DNA from: Chrysoperla carnea
Lineage: Eukaryota; Arthropoda; Insecta; Neuroptera; Chrysopidae
DNA length: 64,000 bases
Direction: 5' to 3'
NCBI RefSeq assembly: GCF_905475395.1
Contig: NC_058338.1
Span: 39,303,435-39,367,434 of the forward strand
The notes beneath the pieces are model-generated. The model did no database searches. It worked only from the letters and a program-made list of their open reading frames with translations, and was not told the origin of the DNA. Positions 33,576-45,470 of this stretch are shown piece by piece (positions within the stretch are counted from its first letter, which is position 1; every line of letters starts with the position of its first letter). The position numbers were made by a program, and so were the translations under genes.

Positions 33576-34200
33576 AATGTGGCATATCTCTTAGGAGAAT
33601 AATTACCGCCATGAACCAAATTAGTGACAACTAATATACCCTAAGAGAAAAATTGTGACATGACAGTGTGACTAAATTAGCGCCAAGTAACATATATATC
33701 TTTCGGGAGAATAATTACTGGCTTGAAAGTGTCACCAAATAAGAGATGAGTAATATATCTCAGGAGAATAATTACGTTTTGAAGGGTGGTGCGATTACAT
33801 AAGAGACAAAGTAACATATCTCTCAGGAGAATAATTACTGCCACGAAAGTTACACCAAATTAGGGATGAGTAATATATCTGAGGAGAATAATTACGTCGT
33901 GAAAGTGCGAATAAATTAGCGGCGAGTTGCTTTTATCTTCGGAGAATACTGCCGTGAAAGTGTCATCAAATATGTGACGAGTAATATATTTCACTAAGAG
34001 TATAATTACCGCCGTCACCGTGTCATCAAATTAGCAACGTTATATATCTTTTAGGAGAGTAATTACGCCGAGAATGTATCACCGAATAGCGGAGAGTAAC
34101 AAATCTCCGAGGAGAATTATTACCCCCAGAAATTGTAACCAAATTAGCTATTCGTATATATATATTTCAGAAAGACAATTACACCGTGGAAGTGTCACAA
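33576..34200. repeat. Degenerate ~60-bp minisatellite, about 11 units
   Basis: The recurrent phrase (a/g)ggagaataattac appears at 33593, 33641 (weak), 33705, 33762, 33825, 33882, 33941, 33994, 34053, 34110 and 34172, a spacing of roughly 50-65 bases. Other shared parts are gaaagtgtcaccaaatta, gcgacgagtaa and catatatctc. A last remnant (ttcggagaataaatacg) lies at 34343 after the inserted MITE at 34218-34315, so the MITE probably inserted into or next to the array. Units are strongly diverged, implying an old array. Confidence 0.85.
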
Positions 34201-34217
34201 AATTATGTTTACTCTAT

Positions 34218-34315
34218 ATCATTAAAAAAGAACTAGTTAAAATATTCTAATTGTTACTAAAACATTACATTTGATGAGTACATTTAGAATGTTTTAACCG
34301 GTGCCACTTTAATGA
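34218..34315. mobile_element. Short hairpin MITE, copy 2
   Basis: Matches the element at 27261-27360: gttaaaatattcta, ttgttacta, gatgagtac, ttagaatgttttaac, ggtgccactt. It lies between the last full minisatellite unit and its remnant. Confidence 0.65.
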
Positions 34316-34696
34316 AATCGAGTATATGTGGAAAGTATCCCTTCGGAGAATAAATACGATTAGCTTATTCATGTTGATGATTATTAAATTGTAATTGTAA
34401 ACAAGTATATTTACGAATTATCTCTTCAACAATAATGCTATTATTTTTATATCGTTGTTAAAATTAAATTTCTTTAAATGTCCATATCGATTCTGCTTGG
34501 TAAATGTCAACCGTTATATCTGTCCAACATCCTATTTAATACCTAGACCGCTTTGGTATAAAGAAAGACAAATTTGTTAAAGCGAAATCGAAGCGTACAT
34601 AATTTTTCGATAAATGGTAGTAAAATAGAAATTTTTATATTTTGCTGAATATAATAAACAAAAGTTAAAAATTATAAATTTTACATATTTATCATG

Positions 34697-34800
34697 TCAA
34701 CCCTAGTAGCTTAGTTGGTTAAGGCGTAACCTCATCCGTTCGCGGTATGCCTAGGGCAGCGGGTTCGATTCTCGCCGTCACAACAAAAATTAATTTAATT
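34697..34800 (+). mobile_element. tRNA-derived SINE, copy 2
   Basis: A box TAGCTTAGTTGG at 34707-34718 and B box GGTTCGATTC at 34762-34771, 55 bases apart, as in tRNA genes. Then comes CTCGCCGTCAC and the tail caaaaattaatttaatt. The sequence upstream of the A box does not pair with the end, so no acceptor stem forms and this is not a functional tRNA. The copy at 6570-6673 (minus) shares the whole unit including the tail. Confidence 0.8.
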
Positions 34801-35213
34801 GAAAGTTTTGATTTTGATTTAAGTATCTACCTTTGTGAATTTTCTTATTAATTTATTATTTTATTTTATATAATAATACATTTACTGTCAAACAATAATC
34901 AGGTAAATATCATAAAAATTCTATAAATAATCACTGATAAAACTTTATTTTTGTAGAAACTTTTGTTTGACTGTTGATAAATTAAATTATCAACACCCAA
35001 TTGTCTGTGGGCAAAAAACTATTATTTAATTTAGTGAAGCAAACACGAAAAGGATAAGAACTAGCTCATCCATTCTTTATATCTGTCAATTCACTAAAAT
35101 ACAGTGAAGTAATAATGTGTTCGAAGAAAATTTATTACGGTTAAATCGAAATGTATATAGGACGATTTTCATTTAATTTCTTTCATCAAACCAAAATGAA
35201 TGCAATTTATTTT
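34801..35213. other. Gene-free AT-rich stretch
   Basis: No recognised exon or repeat. Confidence 0.35.
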
Positions 35214-35661
35214 TTATACCATGTATATATGAAATATACATAGTATATTAAATTTAGTCCCAAGTTTGTAACGCTTAAAAATATTAATGCAACGAAAACA
35301 ATTTTGGTATAGGTGTTCATAAAATCACTTAATTAGTCTATTTCCGGCTGTCTCTCGTTTGAGCAACATAGGTCAATTGGGTCTTGGGTCCGTAGGACCC
35401 TTCTTGTAAACCGTTAGAGATAGAACAAAAATTTAAATGTAAAAAATGTTCCTTATAAAAAAAAAACTTTTGTTTGAAACATTTTTTCGTAAAGATCACT
35501 GTTTACCCGTGAGAGCGCAAATTGTATAGTATGTATGTTATGGCTATATCAGTTATATATGTGCGACATGTATGTATGTGTAATGTGACAAAGTAATCAA
35601 CACTTTCTATACATGGTATTTCAACAGTTAACTCAGTCAATTGTTTGTTTTCACTTGTTTT
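35214..35661 (+). mobile_element. TATACCATGTATA repeat family, internally deleted copy
   Basis: The 5' end ttttataccatgtatata and the 3' end ctatacatggtatttcaaca, with the tail tcaattgtttgttttcactt, are both intact. A segment after tttccggctgtctc is missing (jump to gtttgagcaacataggtcaa). It is the cleanest + strand copy for defining the ends. Confidence 0.85.
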
Positions 35662-37436
35662 ACATTTGTATATATTTTGTAAAGATTTCATTAACTGAAA
35701 TGATCGTTAATGTTTCAAAACAAGATTGCAAATCTCGAATATTCAGTATAGACGAATATAAATGAAAACGAATCTAGTTTTCTAAATTGTGTATCATTTT
35801 TATTCAAAGACTTTTCTTAACGCAGTACACAGGTGTTGTTTGTACTTAGAATTAAAATGAAGAAATTGTATTTTTGTTGAATAAACTAAATTAATGATGA
35901 TGTTTTTAAACAATGATTGTAATCATACTTAAATGAAGTGATGATGTAATTTTTAATAGCAACGGAGGTTGTAAAATTATTATATTTGATTAATTCAACC
36001 GACTTTGTGTATTTTTATATAGTTTATATATACAGACTGTTTCATTTATTATTTTATTGTAATACATGGTGATTCTCTTAAACGGCCTGTAGCCTGCACT
36101 GTTCCTAGTAAGTCTTTAGTCCAGTAAGTGTTGATAAAGCTACGACGGCCGTTTGAATGTTGAGTAAAAATTGCGGATTTTGTAAAAAAAAAAGGTTTTT
36201 AAATTTTCGGGTTTCGATGTAATAGAAGTATGAAATTGTAACTTGGCGCAAAAGCACTTCCAACTCTTATATAGTTTTTAAGCTTTGAAATGAGCCATAA
36301 ATACCCATTAATGAAAAATCGATAAAATACTTATTTAAGCAAAGCTCTACTCTCTTTTGGTAAGTATATGCGGCTAAAATGCGTACTCATTTTGACAAAT
36401 GAAAAACCTAATTTTTGATATAAAATCGTCGAATTGTACTCAAAATTAAAACAAGCGTAGCTCAGTCAAATATTGATGTATTGATACAAATAAAATACCA
36501 ATCGAAAGGAAATTTAGTATGTAAAATGGTTTTTTCTAGAAAACGATAGCACTTCATATATTTTTTTCAACTATAGCCCGAAAACCAAAAAAGAGCTTTA
36601 AATTTCCGTTAGAGATTGGGTGGAGAATTCTCAGAAAGTACCCAATAGATTTACGTTTTTCGCTAAAAAACGCTAGTCCCACTTTTAGACAGATCCATAC
36701 GAATTATTCGCCCATAGACCCAAATGAATTTGCATTTTTGCTGCACTAAATAAAAAGGCCAAATTTTCTGAAACAATCCTATCCGTATAAGTTGATTGAA
36801 TTTTGTTTTAACGAAAGTTTTGTGTTAAGAAGGGATACATTAATTGCGTGATAATAATTTCATTGAATAATTATAGAAACTGTTCGGCTTATAACTAATT
36901 AATAACCAATATCGATTGCGTGCACATGCAATAAAATCGTGTGTTTAAAAATATATATTGATCTAATTACTTTTTAAATTTCTTTATGAAAATAAAATTA
37001 CTTGACTATCAATAATTCATGTAAGAGTAAAATTAAATGGCACAAAGTTTATCAAAGAACAAAAGTTTATGACAATTTAATAGATTTGATGTCAGTACCT
37101 CATGCTTAGAAAGCACGAATTTTACTTCTATTTAAAGCTACATATATCTCGGTTCCAATACAATAATTAATTATGCGTTGTAGGCAGTTTAGTGAAAGTT
37201 ATTTTCATCATCTGGTAATTTAATGTGTGGACCATAAGGGTCGCACTCACTTGAACAGCTTATTTAAATTATAATTCATATTATAAAACATAATATGATA
37301 TAGTTCATATCAAAGACTTATCATTTTCAAGATGTACAATTTGATTATAAAGTTTTAATATTTTTGTTACCAAACTTAATTATCTTAATCTCTAAAGTAA
37401 CCATATTTATTATTATAAACGTTTTTCTTATTTTTT
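35662..37436. other. Gene-free stretch with a probable old repeat
   Basis: At 36079-36155 aaacggcctgtagc and gctacgacggccgttt form an imperfect hairpin. The following 600 bases (to about 36780) have the even, moderately GC-richer texture of decayed mobile DNA, but no second copy is in the window. Confidence 0.35.
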
Positions 37437-37670
37437 AACCCCCGACGAAAAAAGAGAAGTGTTATTTTGATCGCTATGTGTGTCTGTATGCCTGTCTGGC
37501 ACCACAGTTCCTAAACAGACGAACCGCTTTTGAATTTTTTGGAAGATAATTTAATGGGGGTGTTCTTAGCTATGTTACAAGAAAATTGACTCAGTTTGAG
37601 AGAACTACAAGGAAAAACTGCATTTGTCGGATAGTTTTTGTAAATTTTGTAGGGTGTAGTATTGTGAGCA
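37437..37670 (+). repeat. Dispersed repeat with a 'gaaccg(a/c)ttttga' block, copy 1
   Basis: Ordered blocks taacccccgacgaaaaaa, gctatgtgtgtctgtatgcc, gacgaaccgcttttgaattt, gataatttaatgggg and ttagctatgttacaagaaaa are matched, with differences, at 56536-56850. Probably a non-coding tail of a retroelement. Confidence 0.5.
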
Positions 37671-38113
37671 CAAATTATTTAATTTTATATATCTAATAAA
37701 ATTTATATATCTAATATTTATTCAGAATGAAATATGATTCAAAAAATATTGTGTAATTAGGTTTTGCGAATGTTTAATGACATTTTATATTGTGGGCAAT
37801 ATTATATTTCAAGAAATTTGTTAAACAGATTGGAATATAAATAAATACCTATGTTTTTTTATAATCTCACACACTTCTGGGTTATTCTGTTGGGAGTTTT
37901 TGTTTTTGTTCATAATATTACACAATAGTTATTAAAGAAACGTTTCTCAAACCTATTGTAGTTTCAATTTCAATTCATTTGCCACGAATTTAATATCACA
38001 TGTGCTTAATTCAACATCAGGAAGTATTTCATTGGCTAGTTCAATGAAAATAAAGAAGAAACATTTTGCATTCTATTCATTTTTGGACCAATAAAAAATT
38101 TTAAGCTTTAGGA
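37671..38113. other. Gene-free AT-rich stretch
   Basis: Nothing recognised. Confidence 0.35.
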
Positions 38114-38400
38114 CAGGCATGGGCGAGTTATTTTAAGCCGAAGTCTCCATTGTTATAACTTTATTGTGTGAAATAAACTCAATTGTGTGTCTCTTTATCC
38201 AAGTCCGCATTGCTCATAGAGGAGGAAGCGAGATGGGTGTACAAATCATCTACCTATCTCAGTTTCTCTAATAGTAATGAGATAGGTTGAAAAAAAATGT
38301 TGTCTCTCTGTCTTACTCGTATTTTAGGTTGTCACTGTCGTACTCATATTTTAAGTGAGAAGTCCGAGGGACTTCCCTGAGTCACATTTGCCCATGCCTG
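38114..38400. mobile_element. hAT-type MITE, copy 2 (287 bp)
   Basis: Ends CAGGCATGGGC and GCCCATGCCTG are intact. The target duplication is ctttagga (38106-38113) and ctttagaa (38401-38408), seven of eight identical, with the central TA as for copy 1. It aligns over its whole length with 32202-32489. Confidence 0.92.
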
Positions 38401-38408
38401 CTTTAGAA

Positions 38409-39843
38409 TTTGAGGGGCATTTTATTTATTTAGGAGTTTATTGCTACTATGAATTATGAACAGAAGACTATGAATTAGGAAATTCATGTCTTTATGTTTT
38501 GGAATCAAGAGTTTTTTAAAACTTGGAGAATTGAATAGTTCGATAATGGAAAGTTTCTAAATCGTATATATAAATTTTATTTCTTATATTTGTGAAAGGA
38601 ATCTTAAAATAATGTTTTTTTAAAATGATTTAATCAACTTTTTCATATTTTTGTTTCAAAAGTTTTATCATGATTATATATCGTTCAGAAAAACTACATC
38701 AGCAATTCATCTGTAGTTGTCTAAAGTCGTCTAATGCAGTCTTTTTGCAACTCTGACGATTGTTACGTAAATTGAGAGCCCTGATCATACGCAGGTTATC
38801 TTCTACAGAATCTTCTTTTGTTCGTTATTATTGACCTTGAAATTATTTTAATCACCTGTACATGTTTTTCGAGTTTTCTGAATTATTAACTTGTATAAAA
38901 ATCACGTAAATACTCAAACCACAACTTTTATAGCAAGAGAAGATTGAGATAATAAAGTTCGGTATTTTATCTCTTAAAAAATTTTTTGAATTAATAATTG
39001 AATGCGAATGGCCAATTGCTGGTTACTCATCTGTTTACACTAGGTCACTGGGTAACAGATATTCTTTAGTTTCAATGCGCAGATCTGTGAATTATAAAAT
39101 CTTGAGTACGTCGAATTTTTCAGATTGATACAAAAATTATTGAAAGCCTCTCGTGTAAGCATTGGTAATTCCCGTCTTGTATTCAAACTTGTTCTACCTG
39201 ATTATAATATGGGTTTTGCTGCAATGCAGTAGGTAGTACATATCATCTTCAATTCGGAAACTACTGTTGCATTTTATAGACGTTATCTTATCATTTTCAC
39301 CGTCTAGTAAATTTCAATAATATGAGTTTAAATTTGTATGTAACGTTCGAGGCTGTACTATGATTAATATTAAATTGGAATACACAAATTTCGAGGTTTT
39401 ACTAAGGTAATAAACTTTCATTTTCAATATAAATCTCATTGAAATTTGATCTTTCATCAGTAACATAGGTATGGGATAGTATCATAATCACACCTATATA
39501 TAGCTAAAAGCAATTGTTTGTACTATCAAGTGTGATATATTTTGCATAGTTCGATAGATAACAAATTTTTTTACAGTATGACTCAGAGTTTTGGTTTTCT
39601 GTTTCAAAATTGGACTAAATTCGAAAGCTTATGTATTTCTCTGTAATCTCTATTCAAGTTTATTAATTAATTAATCTCTATTCAACTGTTCTTCTTGGAG
39701 ATTCATTTACTTGCAATTTTGTCTCAGTTTAGCACTAATTTAGAACGCATTGTACTAGATCAAGCACCCAAATTAGTAGTATTAATTATCGCATAACATA
39801 AAAACTACTAAAAAATTATGGACAAATCGGTGAACCCATATTT
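38409..39843. other. Gene-free AT-rich stretch
   Basis: No recognised exon or repeat. Confidence 0.35.
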
Positions 39844-40375
39844 AAACAAATGAAAACAAACAATTGACTGAGTTAATTGTTGAAATACCATGTATAGACA
39901 GTATTGATTACTCTTTCACATTACACATATACATGTCACACATGCATAACTGATAATCCCATATTAATACATACTATAAAATTTGCACCTAATTAGCGCC
40001 TTCGTGGGTAAACAGTGATGTTTACGAAAAAATGTTTCAAACAAAAGTTGTTTATTTTTAGATAAAAAACATTTTTTACATTTAAACTTTTGTTCTAGCT
40101 CTAACGGTTTACAAGATGAGTCCTACGGGCCCAAGACCCATTGACCTATGTTGCTCATTTACGAACTCGACCTCACTTTTTCGTCCTAAATGCGCTGTAA
40201 AAATTTCAGCTTGATATCGTGTTCACAGACGGACGGACTACCTAAAATGGACTAATTAGATGATTCTATGAAGAACTATACCAACATTTTTTTCGTAGCA
40301 TCACTATTTTTAAACGTTGTTGGGACTAAACTTAATATACTACATATTTATATTTCATATATACATGGTATAAAA
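39844..40375 (-). mobile_element. TATACCATGTATA repeat family, full-length reverse copy
   Basis: On the + strand it runs from the tail aaacaaatgaaaacaaacaa through attgttgaaataccatgtat (inverted end), aaaatgtttcaaacaaaagt, ctctaacggtttacaagatg, tcagcttgatatcgtgttca and gacggacggac to atatacatggtataaaaa. All sections of the family are present. Confidence 0.88.
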
Positions 40376-41200
40376 ACATGTAAATCGAAGTAAGAATAGA
40401 ACTAAATATATTATTCAGTCTCTCATATAATTGTTAATTGTAATTGAGACAAGCTGAAAATTTAAACTGCATGATTTTAAACATGTGTGTCCCCCTTTAT
40501 TAATAATATTTTCCTTTACACATTCTGTAAGTAAAATGAATCATGTGAACATTTTATATCTACAAATAAAATTTTTTAGTATTATTCATGTAGATTTCAC
40601 AGTAAAATTACCTTTGCTATAGTTAAATATTTTTCATTAAAGTTCTCTTAATTTTGTCGTATTAAATATCCAGTAATTTAAAAACATAAGTGACGCGTTT
40701 TTTTGATCATGTTTTTAAATAAAATATTTTGTATTTAATTTTTTTTCTTTATTTCGTGAAACTAAATTTATAATTAGAGATTTTTTTAAGATAGTATTTA
40801 TTTTATCCGTTCAATGACGCATTATTTGAAATGTTTTAAATTACTGTGTTTTAAATTACTGTGTTTTAAATTGTGTGTAATTTGAATTCATATGTAAAAT
40901 AAATTTAAAGTGTGCTAAATGTAAACAAAAATATTTGTGAAATAGAACAAAACAATGTTTTTTATCGCAAGTGTAATCTTATTAAAGTGTCGGTGTTTGA
41001 TAACATAAACGGTACTGATTATTTAAAAATAGTTCACCTTAATTTTGCAAAGCTTAAAATCACTTACAATTTGGTTGATAATTTTAATATTTTATCCACC
41101 CTACTTATACAGGAAGGTTCAATAAGATATTGCCAGTTAAATTAATGACGAATTGATGATGAATTAATGACGATGTGTTTTAAGAATATAATACAAAGTA
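40376..41200. other. Gene-free AT-rich stretch
   Basis: Contains three tandem copies of a ~15-base unit (tgttttaaattactg) at 40832-40873 and short near-repeats of aattaatgacga at 41143-41175. Confidence 0.4.
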
Positions 41201-41878
41201 ATATACAGGGTGGAACATTTCTTCTATAAACCTAAGTATCTCGTTTTGTAGTTAACCAATCAAAAAATAACTTAAACAAAAGTTTGATGTTGGGCATTAT
41301 GTGCTGATACCAGATTGGATCTAGTTCCTCGGGTATCTTTAATAGCCAATTTAGATTCTTAACGGTAAGAGATAGAATAACACTTTAAATTAGAAAGTTG
41401 GCCCTCATAAAAACACTGTTAATTTTTGTGCTGAACATTTTTTCGCAAAACATTACCTTTCGGAGGAAATGCGACTTAAATATGTCATTATTGTATTTAA
41501 TCAAAAAAAAAAAAAATCACTTAAAGTTTATCGATAATTGTAGGTCAAATTCACGGACACAGGTGAATGTCCTTCATTGTCCTTGATTATTTTTTTTTTA
41601 AGTCGAATTTTCCCCGAAGGTTTTTCGAAAAAATGTTTTGAACAAAAATTGTTAATTTTTTCATAAGAATCAACTTTCTAAAAGTTTTATTGTATATTGT
41701 ACCGTTTAGGATCTAAATTGACTATTGAAAGAAACCCGAGGAACTTGGTCCAATGTGATGTCACAACATCATGCCCCCCATCAAACTCTGCACCTTTTAT
41801 TTTTAGTTATATTTTTATTGGTTAACTACAAATCGAGATATTTAGGTGTATAGATTAAAATGGCCCACCCTGTATAAT
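41201..41878. mobile_element. Long foldback element with CAGGGTGG ends
   Basis: The left arm (about 41203-41495) begins atacagggtgg and contains taaacctaagtatctcgttt, tttgatgttgggcattatgt, aacggtaagagatag and gaacattttttcgcaaaac. The right arm (about 41588-41877) is its reverse complement, ending ggcccaccctgtata. TA dinucleotides flank the CAGGGTG ends. The arms are several hundred bases with moderate divergence. The internal core (aacggt..agagatagaa.. to ..acattttttcg) also matches the TATACCATGTATA family, so the two families share ancestry. A lone right-arm copy lies at 48960-49293. Confidence 0.85.
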
Positions 41879-42884
41879 TTAAAATAACTTACTATATATA
41901 ATAAAATATTACTCATATTATGTTCTTAAAATAAACGTCTTACCCATTTAAGTGGTAACAATTTATTGAACAACCCTCTATTATATATACGCAATATTTA
42001 TAACGCATTTTTTCGATTATTTCAAGATCTGTATATCATTAGATATCTTAGACCTTAGATATCGCAGTTACAACTTGCTATTTGTGAGAATGTGGGACAA
42101 ACGATTCGTGTTGGTTGAGTAAAATAATCCCCCGTCTTATCGAAAGATATCTATAAAGACTAGAAATTAAGTCGAAAATGGATTGGGATTCTGATTTAAA
42201 CGCTACTCGTAAAAATTGGTGGAATTTCTTAAAACAAAAATTCTTATCTACTATGATAATTGTCATTGAAAATTTATTCGAAATATAACGATTTGAGTTT
42301 TTTAAACATTTGTGATCTGAAAGTGAAAAGTTCAGAAAGTGATCTAATAGCTCACTTAAAAAATCAGAGATCATTCTAACAAATCCTTTAGGTTATCATA
42401 GCGAATCCTTTAAATTAAATTCTAATTGTCTTAGAAGATGCCCTGAGTATTTACAGGTGGTAGTTTATCTTAATTTTTTGAAAATTCATTTTAAAGTTCA
42501 AACAAGATTTATTATTTATGAACATAAAGTAAAAATTTCTAATTTTACTTGATAGATAACCTTGCATTCAATTTAAGTGACCTGGTAATCAAGGTGTAAT
42601 TTAACTTTTAAAAAGAACAAGAATTATTTTTTAATTTAAAAATATTTTTTTCTTAAAATATTAAATTTAAAAATCCATGATATTGAAAATAATCTTGCTC
42701 AATTCATTCTCAATTTAAATCAAAATATATATATATAGGTGATTTTTTTTTTCATGCTAATTATTAAAATAATAGTATTGAATATATAAAATCGGTAAAA
42801 TCTTCTTATTTGGAGAAATGAAAAAAATGTGCCTTCGCCTTTTTAAAGGAATTATGTACTTATATATTTGTTGTTATTGTCAAC
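41879..42884. other. Gene-free stretch with two doubtful open frames
   Basis: A minus-strand frame of 98 codons (42078-42374) and a + strand frame starting ATGGATTGGGATTCTG near 42175 (MDWDSDLNATRKNWWNFLKQ...) overlap here. Neither has recognisable homology or convincing splice sites, so neither is called a gene. Confidence 0.3.
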
Positions 42885-43020
42885 CAAAATCACTTTTGAT
42901 CGCAAATTTCCAGTTAAAAGTACTATTAACTAATGATTTTCAAGTAAAACTACTTTTGACCAACCTGTGCAGTCAAAAGTACTTATGCCTTTTTTCTGTT
43001 AAAAGTACTTTAGACTGGCT
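42885..43020. repeat. Short degenerate tandem repeat, unit about 33 bp
   Basis: Variants of gttaaaagtactttt with gaccaac or gactgg between recur four to five times (caaaatcacttttgat, gttaaaagtactatta, gtaaaactacttttgacc, tcaaaagtactt, gttaaaagtacttta). The encoded frame repeats a pattern like FQVKxLLTN, which reflects the DNA repeat. Confidence 0.6.
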
Positions 43021-44212
43021 AAGAGTTTAGACTGTGACATATACATTTAAATTGGCGTTTGTGTGACCACTTCGCGCACGTGTACATTAGAAAGCAATAT
43101 CAATTTTGGCAAGTTGGACCTTGTACAAAGAACAAATTCCAGCTAAATCAAATTAAAAAAAAAATTACCTCTTAGTTTTGTCTAAAAATTTGTTCTTACA
43201 AATCCACAAATCAAATCAATATTAGAGCTATATTTCAGTTAAAAAAAGATTTTTAATAATTTTAATCAAACAAATGGTAAACAAGTAACCATTATTTATA
43301 TTATAATGAAAATAGTCGTATTATTTACCGGTAACACAAGTTGTAAACAAATTACTGGGTATAAATCAAATAATTATGTTAATGATTAGAATGACCTTGA
43401 TAAAGGAATGCAAAAAAATTGATTTCAACAATAAAATAGACAATCATTTAAAGTATTAAATTAAATCCCGAGGATTATTCGATTTAATTAAGGGGATATT
43501 TTTCTACACGGTAGCACAGAAAAAATTTATCTAATTCATAAAAAAATTTTGTTATGTTTTTATTTTAATTAAGGAAAAACGCCAATTTTACAGAGTGGCC
43601 CCTCACTTTAAAGGTGTTGTCTGGTAAAATAAATGTGCATACATATCCTAAACTGTGTTTTTAAAAAGTGAATCGGATTGAAAATATCAACTCACGCTTG
43701 CGCCCACAAACATCTAAGTAAATACTTTAAGTACAGTCCCGCTTAAAAGATCAAACTGAAAATAACATTGATATGATGGATTAGAGGTTTGACCTTGATT
43801 GTTTGGACAGGTCCCCAACCTCATTATTTTTGAAACTGCAATGAAATCGATATGTTTACTTGCGGTAAAAAAAATACCAATCACACACAGTACACATTCC
43901 CTCTTTGTTTTATACATAAGAACGCCCATAAAAACTCACTTGCTTCATATATTTTATATGGCTTACGAGATAGTTTACAGTCGTTATACATGAAAAATGC
44001 GACTTGAATGAGTATCTTTGAACTTACATAATAATTAACTTTCAAACTGTATTTTATGATAAACAAAGTGGTAATAATATTTGTAATAGCAACTTTAAAC
44101 GAAATTAGTTTTCCATATCATAATTTTGGCACACAACAATCAGTTGACTACTTCACACATGTCCATGACATTTGGACCTTGTTTTTCTGTTCTTCTTATA
44201 CACACATAATAC
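43021..44212. other. Gene-free AT-rich stretch
   Basis: No recognised exon or repeat before the candidate minus-strand exon at 44213. Confidence 0.35.
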
Positions 44213-44336
44213 CTTTTGTAAGAAGACGGTCGGCTAGTCCCAGATGATGAATCATGGTTTGACGTAGATGACTGTCTCTCTAAGCTCATCGCACACAAAC
44301 AAATGCCAACTGCGAATGTCACGCGCTCTTGAAAAG
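44213..44336 (-). CDS. Candidate first coding exon on the minus strand (MSLERQSSTSN...)
   Basis: On the minus strand an acceptor (tctcttaacag, ending at 44337) precedes an exon that reaches a donor AAAAG/GTATTA at 44213/44212. ATG at 44289 gives 25 codons rich in serine (MSLERQSSTSNHDSSSG, then TSRPSSYK) plus two bases, phase 2. The composition is protein-like and contrasts with the AT-rich surroundings. The stretch 44290-44336 would be 5' UTR. It would be divergently oriented to the promoter at 44680-44850. No further exons downstream (lower coordinates) are identified, and the donor is not a perfect consensus. Confidence 0.3.
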
Positions 44337-44679
44337 CTGTTAAGAGACTAAGCGCGATAAATTCCAATTTTAAAAAGTTATTCTTATTATTTGTTTTGTT
44401 TACTTTAATCATGTATACGATATTTATTTAAATCGAAGTCTCTGGATACATACAGCGTAAACTAAATATTTCAAAAGTTATCTAATTTCAAACACGGTCT
44501 GAGAAGTGTGGCACTTCTTGAAATTTTTAAGATCTCATTGTAAAGCCTTTTTCTAAAAAAAATAATTTTTTAGAAATTATTAAAATTTTTTTGTATGAAC
44601 ACTTTTTGGTAAACCATCCTGTATGTTTCAAAAAAACATAATAGTGGTATCCTACGCGCATGTGATTTTGTTGGTAAGG

Positions 44680-44850
44680 GGGCGGTGTCATACATAGTAG
44701 CGTCGCGGCGCTTTTGTTGTATTAATGGCGTCATTGGCGTCCTTCTTGTTATAAGCTTCTATATAAAATGTTGATGTTGATACGGGTAGTCTGCGCAAAG
44801 CTAGACGCCGTGTAGTAGGGCCTTTCGTTCGCGTTGTGTGTCCTCCGTTT
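44680..44850 (+). promoter_or_regulatory. TATA-type promoter in a C+G-rich patch
   Basis: TATAAAA at 44762-44768 sits in one of the most CpG-rich stretches of the window (tagcgtcgcggcgct, atggcgtcattggcgtcc, tagacgccgtgtag, ttcgttcgcgttg). Transcription would start about 44790-44795. The acceptor and ATG exon at 45471-45535 follow 700 bases later and are the natural target. A bidirectional role with the minus-strand exon at 44213-44336 is possible. Confidence 0.45.
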
Positions 44851-45470
44851 TATTGTTATTTTTTCATAAAAATGCACACACATTCCAATAAGTAGTTTAG
44901 TTTATTTTTACAAAAAAATGCTCATTTTTTCCACTTAGAAGACAAATAATTATAAAAGGCAATCAAATCAAATGTTTTTTTTTGTTTTGTTTTTGTAAAT
45001 AATGAAAATAATTGTATATGACAAATTAAATTTTATAGCTTTTACTGTTAATTGTTAGCTTAACTATATTTTTTCATATAATATATTGATGGTTAAGATA
45101 AAATAGCTTTAAATTCAAATATTTTTGCTAAATATTTTCTTAAAATAATAAATCAATAAACCAATAATGTCTGATAAAATGTGCTTTTGAACATTGAAAT
45201 AAAATAAATTGTTGTGATTATATAACTGTGCGCTTTTTAAGGCTTTGAACTAACGTTGTTTACGATACAAAAACACGGTATTATTATATATAGTGATTTA
45301 ACTACAGCCAATTGGGCTTGTTTTTGTTGTTGGTGAAGAGAAAGAAGTGGTGTAATAAAACGACGTGCTGATTTTTTATATAATTTTTTTCTATCAATAA
45401 GAAATTTTTTTTTAAAGAAATTTTGTTGCTACGCTCAATTTTTTGAGTTTGATTTCTGCTACTATTTCAG

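Noticed and set aside
34697..34780. A functional tRNA gene
   Set aside because: A and B boxes are present but no acceptor stem forms and the same unit with a common tail occurs at 6570-6673, which indicates a SINE.
42078..42374. 98-codon minus-strand frame and overlapping + strand frame MDWDSD...
   Set aside because: Neither has a good splice context, poly(A) signal or recognisable domain; both could be chance.
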